A DNA stretch of 11,504 bases from Chloromonas sp. AAM2 (Eukaryota; Chlorophyta; Chlorophyceae; Chlamydomonadales; Chlamydomonadaceae): assembly GCA_004335635.1 (NCBI GenBank), contig QAXH01003332.1, positions 1 to 11,504 of the forward strand, in the 5' to 3' direction. Position 1 is the first letter of the stretch, and every line of letters begins with the position of its first letter. A program made the position numbers and the translations under genes. Below, piece after piece: positions 8,001-11,504 of this stretch. The notes under the pieces were generated by a model that searched no databases, was not told the DNA's origin, and saw only the letters and a list, made by a program, of their open reading frames with translations.

Positions 8001-9134
8001 AACCAGTGGAAATTGCATAAGCAAACGATGGAGCGACCCTGTAGCATTGCATGCTGATGTGAAGCAAAGCAAAGCCAGTGCACTGGATGTAGATGGTCGT
8101 GGGGACGCTTTCATGAAGTCCCCATCCATGGTGGGATTGCATTTCAGCTGTCAGTGACTTGGCTGCACAACCAAATGAACGCACTGACAGGTATGCCTTG
8201 CCATGCTCTGCCCAGCGCACCCGTGTTCAGGCGGTTGCAATGTCAGTTATCATCACTCATTGGTCACATAAGAAAAACAAAACGTTCTCACAGCCTGGTG
8301 CACTCACCGTACTCGCCGGTATGGAATACAATGACATCCCCTGGAGGACAGCAGGGCAGCGACGTTGGATCAACGGGTTAAAGGGTTGAAGGGTCTCTGG
8401 TCAAAACATGCCTCACACACATCAAGTGACATTGGTCACCTTTGGCCGGTATGGGAACACGTCACTGGTTCAGGATTCCAACTCGCTTGTGAGGGTGAGT
8501 GTAATCATAACTTTCAAGCGGTGTTCCCGACCATGTCGCCTGTTCACCGTTGAGCCCGCACCTGGCGTCCAGGGTAGCAAGTTGTCTCGTATGTGTGCCA
8601 AGACGTTCACGAGCTGGTGTACTCTGTTGCCTGCTAGCAGTACGTATGCCAAGTTCTTTGGCTGATCCTGAAGCTTCCTGGGGACCGTTCCAAGTTGTTT
8701 AGGTCCGAGGTTCACATCTGTACGGAGGGAAAACAGGCCGATGCATGGTATTGAGCTCACTCAGCAGACGGTCAGGATAAGCAGGCCACCTGAGTTCGTC
8801 GATGCATGCATCAGGCATGGCACACCGGCAGAACCACACAGCACCACCATTGCAGGGTTGCACGCCACCCCTGTAAGCGCCACCCCAGAACTGGCAAACT
8901 TTTTTCTTTACACATGGACTGATGACATGGACAGCATGCATTTCAGCTGTCCCACACCTTGCCTCAGTGCACTTCACTCACTCAGTGCACCATGTAACCA
9001 CAACATGTAGGCCAGCAAGACCGGGTCACGAACATATGCGTGATGACGAACATGCCTGTTTGACGCGTACCTGCTCGGACGAGCGCAATACCGATTATGA
9101 CCACCAGGCCAACCATCACCTTGCCATCATACAT
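4981..9134 (-). CDS. GT15-like (KRE2/MNT1-type) alpha-mannosyltransferase homologue, 8 exons
   Basis: Predicted type II Golgi glycosyltransferase related to fungal alpha-1,2-mannosyltransferases, which extend N- and O-linked mannose chains from GDP-mannose. Exons 5' to 3': 9134-9071, 8946-8761, 8717-8562, 8340-8308, 7814-7423, 6883-6758, 5190-5110, 5061-4981 (last weak). Starting at the ATG at 9134, residues 1-21 are a hydrophobic anchor (VGLVVIIGIALV). NLAYVLLAGNRVHQLV (about 100-120) and DVIVFHTGEY (137-146) match the start of the catalytic domain. YRHMCRW (195-201), WVLRLDDDSEL (217-227), KQYGF, WNRQVIYNN (about 298-306) and RWGDAPIHTF (337-346) follow in family order. Phases agree at all internal junctions. 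Length, about 356 residues, is slightly below fungal members. Odd: the usual EPDV is LDDDS, the fungal NFE nucleophile segment reads NMFM, and an in-frame TGA lies in the last exon. Family call is firm; activity and sugar are not. Confidence 0.84.
5110..5190 (-). CDS. Exon 7 of the GT15-like gene: RWGDAP motif
   Basis: Twenty-seven codons, VQEYLQILEDSKGHYTFRWG then DAPIHTF, matching the family's YFdyLD..GGFyYERWGDAPVHs block almost residue for residue. The acceptor is ATCGTCTGCAG and the donor TTT|GTAAGC; both are phase 0. The exon lies 1.57 kb downstream of exon 6. Confidence 0.87.
5191..6757 (-). other. Large intron of the GT15-like gene
   Basis: This 1567-nt intron lies between the exons ending WWLEPQ and starting VQEYLQ, with donor GTAAGC and acceptor CTGCAG. 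It contains an AT-rich patch with an imperfect hairpin near 5502-5529, a GC-rich 15-bp minisatellite at 6014-6084, and a 381-nt open minus-strand frame across the minisatellite. I see no GT15 motif inside it. It is much longer than the other introns, most of which are 39-540 nt, suggesting insertions. Confidence 0.7.
6014..6084. repeat. 15-bp minisatellite, about 4.7 copies
   Basis: The unit CCCCTGGCGGCCCGG is repeated exactly three times (6014-6058), then a fourth copy with two changes (6059-6073) and a partial fifth copy. Since 15 is divisible by three, every frame through it stays open; the minus strand reads as a GPPGA repeat and the plus strand as PWRPG. Confidence 0.95.
6758..6883 (-). 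CDS. Exon 6 of the GT15-like gene
   Basis: Forty-two codons in phase 0 on both sides: EWLFESCSPANATGLNS, then GGWNRQVIYNNMFMANITWWLEPQ. It corresponds to the segment that in fungal enzymes contains the conserved CHFWSNFEI. Borders are TCTCGCAG|GAA and CAG|GTAAGC. The N-A-T and N-I-T triplets are potential N-glycosylation sites. Confidence 0.82.
7423..7814 (-). CDS. Exon 5 of the GT15-like gene: catalytic core
   Basis: This 392-nt exon carries the diagnostic YRHMCRWYSNGMF, the acidic LDDDSEL segment, WMEAHGKQYGFRLLISDT and the WSLPELTAWFI helix, matching in order the YRhMCRFySG, RvEPDv, KYGF and TiPsLwe..F blocks of GT15. The acceptor is GTGCTGCTACAG with a CTAAT branch-like element upstream; the donor is CCG|GTAAGC. 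Both borders fit the neighbours' phases (1 and 0). Confidence 0.88.
7653..7670. repeat. 18-bp perfect palindrome in the YRHMCRW codons
   Basis: ACCGGCACATGTGCCGGT reads the same on both strands. It falls exactly on the codons for the conserved YRHMCR motif of the GT15-like protein. It is probably a by-product of codon choice. Confidence 0.9.
8761..8946 (-). CDS. Exon 2 of the GT15-like gene: cysteine-rich stem (tentative)
   Basis: In the frame that connects exons 1 and 3 this encodes six cysteines, including PCNGGAVWFCRCAMPDAC, reminiscent of an EGF-like fragment but not a complete one. The acceptor (GGGACAG before 8946) has a weak pyrimidine tract, and the downstream intron is only 43 nt. 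Part of the exon (8884-8913) is also an inverted copy of a repeat near 11000. The 3' half, ending DELRWPAYPDRLL, looks the most protein-like. Confidence 0.45.
8884..8913 (-). repeat. Inverted relative of the 47-bp repeat
   Basis: Eighteen bases, CCCAGAACTGGCAAACTT, at 8884-8901 on the plus strand are identical to the minus strand of 11002-11019. In both places a T-run and then CT..TTACAC follow, with different T-run lengths. The copy lies inside tentative exon 2 of the GT15-like gene. Confidence 0.75.
9071..9134 (-). CDS. Exon 1 of the GT15-like gene: membrane anchor
   Basis: The ATG at 9134-9132 opens a 21-codon reading frame, MYDGKVMVGLVVIIGIALVR then A. This is a short basic start followed by a hydrophobic run, as expected for a type II Golgi anchor. 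It ends in phase 1 at G|GTACGC. No family motif lies here, so the assignment rests on position, hydrophobicity and phase. Confidence 0.6.
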
Positions 9135-9172
9135 TGCGACTGTTGCCGACGGCACTCTGCAACATCGTCAGG

Positions 9173-9212
9173 AATGGGTCATAAGTAACAATTCAAATGG
9201 GTCATAAGTAAC
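9173..9212. repeat. 17-bp direct repeat just upstream of the GT15-like start
   Basis: AATGGGTCATAAGTAAC occurs at 9173-9189 and again at 9196-9212 (23-bp period), ending 39 bp from the proposed ATG of the minus-strand gene. It could be 5' UTR or promoter sequence; no named element is recognised. Confidence 0.85.
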
Positions 9213-9354
9213 CACCGCTTTTGGCCCCCGTTTCTTGTCTCTGCGCATGAAACGTTGGCGAAAGGCTGCTATTGACGCAACTAGAAGGCTGGTTGAGTCT
9301 GCGCGTTTTCCTTCTGACTTCGAGCCGCAAAACAGGAACGAGCCGCCCAAGCAA

Positions 9355-9403
9355 AGGTCAAAGACTAAAGTAAAGTATTGGTAGATTAGGTCAAAGAGTA
9401 AAG
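9355..9403. repeat. Imperfect 16-bp direct repeat
   Basis: AGGTCAAAGACTAAAG (9355-9370) and AGGTCAAAGAGTAAAG (9388-9403) differ at one base. They lie in the region upstream of the GT15-like gene; no function is recognised. Confidence 0.8.
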
Positions 9404-9492
9404 CAGTTACGTGACATTGAGCAGCAGTCACGCCTACTACTGGTCCCGGCCCACCTGCTCGACAAGGGATTCTCATGCCAGGAGAAGGTAAG

Positions 9493-9514
9493 CTGGTACC
9501 CAACGTGGTACCAG
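9493..9514. repeat. Perfect 8-bp inverted repeat
   Basis: CTGGTACC (9493-9500) and GGTACCAG (9507-9514) can form a hairpin with a 6-nt loop. A further ACCCAAC/GTTGGGT pair overlaps it. It lies about 360 bp upstream of the GT15-like start codon; significance unknown. Confidence 0.8.
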
Positions 9515-9671
9515 GTGTTGGGTATCTAACGTGTTGGGCAGTTCGGACGTGATGCACGGACTGCTACGACCCACACTTGCTTGCTGTGGTGTGCATGTAT
9601 TGGCTCAGCCGTTGACAACTTGACGACAGACAAACTTTGGGAAGTACATAGTGTACCACCAAACGCGTTTT

Positions 9672-9863
9672 GACCGAAGACATCCAGTCCAACGCTCAGT
9701 ACGGGTTGTAGGGAATGGCGGGGAAATGGATTGGAAACAAATCAGGCTGCAACCACGTTCGACGCCACTTTCCAACCATATGCAATTGGTCTGATACCTT
9801 GCAGCCAAGGTTCAAGCGCACTGAGTTTTGTCAAGCATACCCGCTCCCAGTCTATGGCTACGT
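9672..9863 (+). repeat. Dispersed repeat, copy B
   Basis: Second copy of the element at 3556-3768, about 6.1 kb away and in the same orientation. The two copies bracket the whole GT15-like gene. Copy B lacks several short segments present in A (for example the stretch around A's GGATCGGCAACAG). I cannot define terminal repeats or target-site duplications. Confidence 0.8.
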
Positions 9864-10962
9864 CCTGGTGCTTCCTGAGCTTTGCACGGCCGTGCTCATC
9901 TGGACCCAATTTGTACACTCTTCACCACATACCACAGACTTTTTCTCCTGATTTGAGTCGCTTTCTCGGGATCCCGCTCGGGTGGAATACCCTCGTCACT
10001 GACCGCGATTTGATCTGGGCCATCTCCCGAAAAATGACAGACCCGGGTTCCATGTGAAGGCGAGGTTATCACAGCAGTGCTTAGCAAATGGCGTGAGTTT
10101 GAACATCCCTAGCTCAGGGTAGGTCAGGGCGGTACACATCCCGACCAATGTCATGTGACGGCTTCCCTGATGTCATAATGCCTTTACTCCCACAGTTATT
10201 AGTACAGCAGTTAGCAGGCGCGATGGGGTCTGACACTTTTCGATACTGTGTCGTACAGCTGGTTGCTATTTGGAAAGAGTTCGCTGCAAGGTGGCCTGCG
10301 TGTCTCATACCCATCCTTCCTTCGCCTCCGTGCTGTCCTTGCCTTTGGCCATACTAGCCACTCATGCTCGTGCTCATGTTGCATGCACCCTTGACTGGCC
10401 TTATGCATGCAGCACGGACATGGAATCGCATGCAGTATGGCCCCACCGCACATGTAAGCAGCCCAGCCGCTCCGTTTATTCCCTGTGGACTGTCGTCACC
10501 AGTGGTATCGGCAGCTGTAACAACTCCGAGTCTGGTGTATACATGTGCCACCAGTCCGTCACCAGCCTGTGTGACTTCAGTTCATTAACGTTGGTTGTTT
10601 GGCCAGCTTTGGTACAGAGTGCTACGTCGAGTTTGGCCAGGCGCATGTCTGCATGTACCAGCAGCTCCTGGTCTCAATGCAAGTTTTTTGGATGATATGT
10701 TCCGAAGTTTTTCGGATTACATGTCCGCATTCTGAGCTGACACATCATTGGCACCGACCACAATCGCACACACAGTGTTACATGCCTGACGACAGTGACC
10801 CAACTTGCTGGCCATGGCCAAACCAGGTTGCACACTCCGATCATATTCTGTCCAAAGTTCTAGGATCCCGACTTTGCTGACTGTCGTGCTGACTCTCCGG
10901 GGCGCCCACATTTTTTGTACACAAAACAGATTACAGGTCAGGTCGCCACCAGTCACGGTGGA

Positions 10963-11038
10963 CAGTTCTGGGACAATTCGTGTAAGTCAGAAAAAAAAAA
11001 GAAGTTTGCCAGTTCTGGGACAATTCGTGTAAGTCAGA
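10963..11038. repeat. 29-bp direct repeat, 47-bp period, with A-run
   Basis: An identical 29-bp sequence starting CAGTTCTGGGACAATTCG and ending AAGTCAGA occurs at 10963-10991 and 11010-11038. The spacer is an A-run followed by GAAGTTTGC. A related copy in inverted orientation lies at 8884-8913, spanning the A-run and the next unit start, so the family appears to be a short tandem or dispersed repeat. Confidence 0.93.
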
Positions 11039-11267
11039 CAGTGACGTGGTTCAGGTGTGTAAATGTGGCGTTGATTTCTTGTCATGTGAGACTGAGATGT
11101 GGAAACAAGAAAACAAGCAAAGAGATAACCTACAAACCAAGAAACAAACAAACCAACAAGAGAGATTGTGTCTATTTAGGCTCGTGCCCCGTGACATCAC
11201 CCAGGCGCAGCACCACAGCTGCTGCATTGCCAGGCATGCTCTCTCTCTCACCCCCACTCAAACTCAC

Positions 11268-11504
11268 CTCCTGTGGAGCCACCCTTGCTCCACGCCCCGC
11301 TGCGGCGCAGGTCAAAGCGAAAGCTGAGGGCTGTCTTGTGGTTCACGATTATGGGAACGTCAACCAGCGCCGCCGCCGACATGAGCAGCGCACTCATGCA
11401 GCCCTTGATGCTTTGCTGGCCAAGGTCGCAGGTGAATGGGGGCGCCTGCGGGTCATGCGGTAGCAGGCCACCTCTGCCAATGCGCGCCGCCCCGACCCCA
11501 TGGG
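11268..11504 (-). CDS. Possible partial exon of a third minus-strand gene
   Basis: A GC-rich segment running off the window edge. The minus-strand frame starting at 11502 is open for 78 codons, favours G or C at third positions and ends at a strong donor (GGAG|GTGAGT at 11268/11267). It includes FTCDLGQQSIKGCM, a hydrophobic SALLMSAAALVDVPIIV run and KTALSFRFDLRRSGAW. I do not recognise the protein. Plus-strand frames over the same DNA are also open, and one (ending TAG at 11461-11463, after a possible acceptor GGCGCAG at about 11309) is an alternative. Confidence 0.33.

Larger units (their letters stand above)
9135..11267. other. Upstream spacer, no supported gene
   Basis: This stretch holds the short direct repeats near 9173-9403, the hairpin at 9493-9514, dispersed-repeat copy B and the 47-bp-period repeat. 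Open frames here are short, on both strands, and show no recognisable domain. If 11268-11504 is an exon of a minus-strand gene, the right part of this region would be its intron and the left part the promoter of the GT15-like gene. Confidence 0.5.

Noticed and set aside
9168..9557. Minus-strand open frame of 129 codons upstream of the GT15-like gene
   Set aside because: It includes the 17-bp and 16-bp direct repeats in translated form (PFELLLMTHS) and has no recognisable domain. It is probably 5' flank, although the basic stretch RQRFMRRDKKRGPK looks protein-like.
10148..10357. Plus-strand frame with a helical-looking segment (LLPQLLVQQLAGAMG)
   Set aside because: It is short, has no homologue that I recognise, and has no convincing splice partner.
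10963..11038. CRISPR-like repeat pair
   Set aside because: There are only two copies with an 18-nt A-rich spacer, in eukaryotic DNA, with no cas genes.
10915..11463. Plus-strand open frame of 182 codons
   Set aside because: Its first half is the 47-bp repeat and low-complexity sequence rich in AAG and AAC. Only the end might be coding, and the opposite strand competes for that part.
1..11504. Bacterial or phage origin, operons, rRNA or tRNA genes
   Set aside because: Conserved proteins are interrupted by phase-consistent GT..AG introns and the families are Golgi types; no RNA gene was visible on either strand.

Overview
The window is eukaryotic nuclear DNA. Conserved protein segments are split into many short pieces, each bounded by GT..AG junctions with matching phase. 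There are no operons, no Shine-Dalgarno sites and long non-coding stretches. Base composition is moderate, short introns have pyrimidine-rich 3' ends, and the two recognisable genes resemble Golgi glycosyltransferases. A green alga (Chlorophyta) fits best. That assignment is inference, since no marker gene is present.

Both recognisable genes lie on the minus strand, one behind the other. Gene 1 (about 9134 down to about 4981) is a GT15-like (KRE2/MNT1-type) alpha-mannosyltransferase homologue in seven or eight exons. It has an N-terminal hydrophobic anchor and the family signatures YRHMCRW and RWGDAP. Gene 2 (2944 down to 267) is a GT37-like fucosyltransferase homologue in eleven exons. It has a signal peptide or anchor, a GLGNR block, a Q|IRT block, a SSSSFGF block and a C-terminal SSEPC. 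I reconstructed both models by hand from splice signals and phase. The eleven exons of gene 2 add up to 1344 nt (448 codons with the stop). Two in-frame TAG codons, both touching splice junctions, remain unexplained.

Layout: 1-266 is 3' flank of gene 2; 267-2944 is gene 2; 2945-4980 is an intergenic spacer with a degenerate tandem repeat and copy A of a dispersed repeat; 4981-9134 is gene 1, whose 1.57-kb intron (5191-6757) carries a GC-rich minisatellite inside a long open frame; 9135-11267 is upstream spacer with short direct repeats, dispersed-repeat copy B and a 47-bp-period repeat. The window ends in a GC-rich segment at 11268-11504 that may be a partial exon of a third minus-strand gene.

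If both genes are active, their products would add sugars to glycoproteins or wall polymers in the secretory pathway. The adjacency suggests, but does not show, shared function. The points most worth checking are the in-frame stops, the altered catalytic residues of the GT15-like protein, the 11-nt microexon, and the related repeats inside and around the GT15-like gene.
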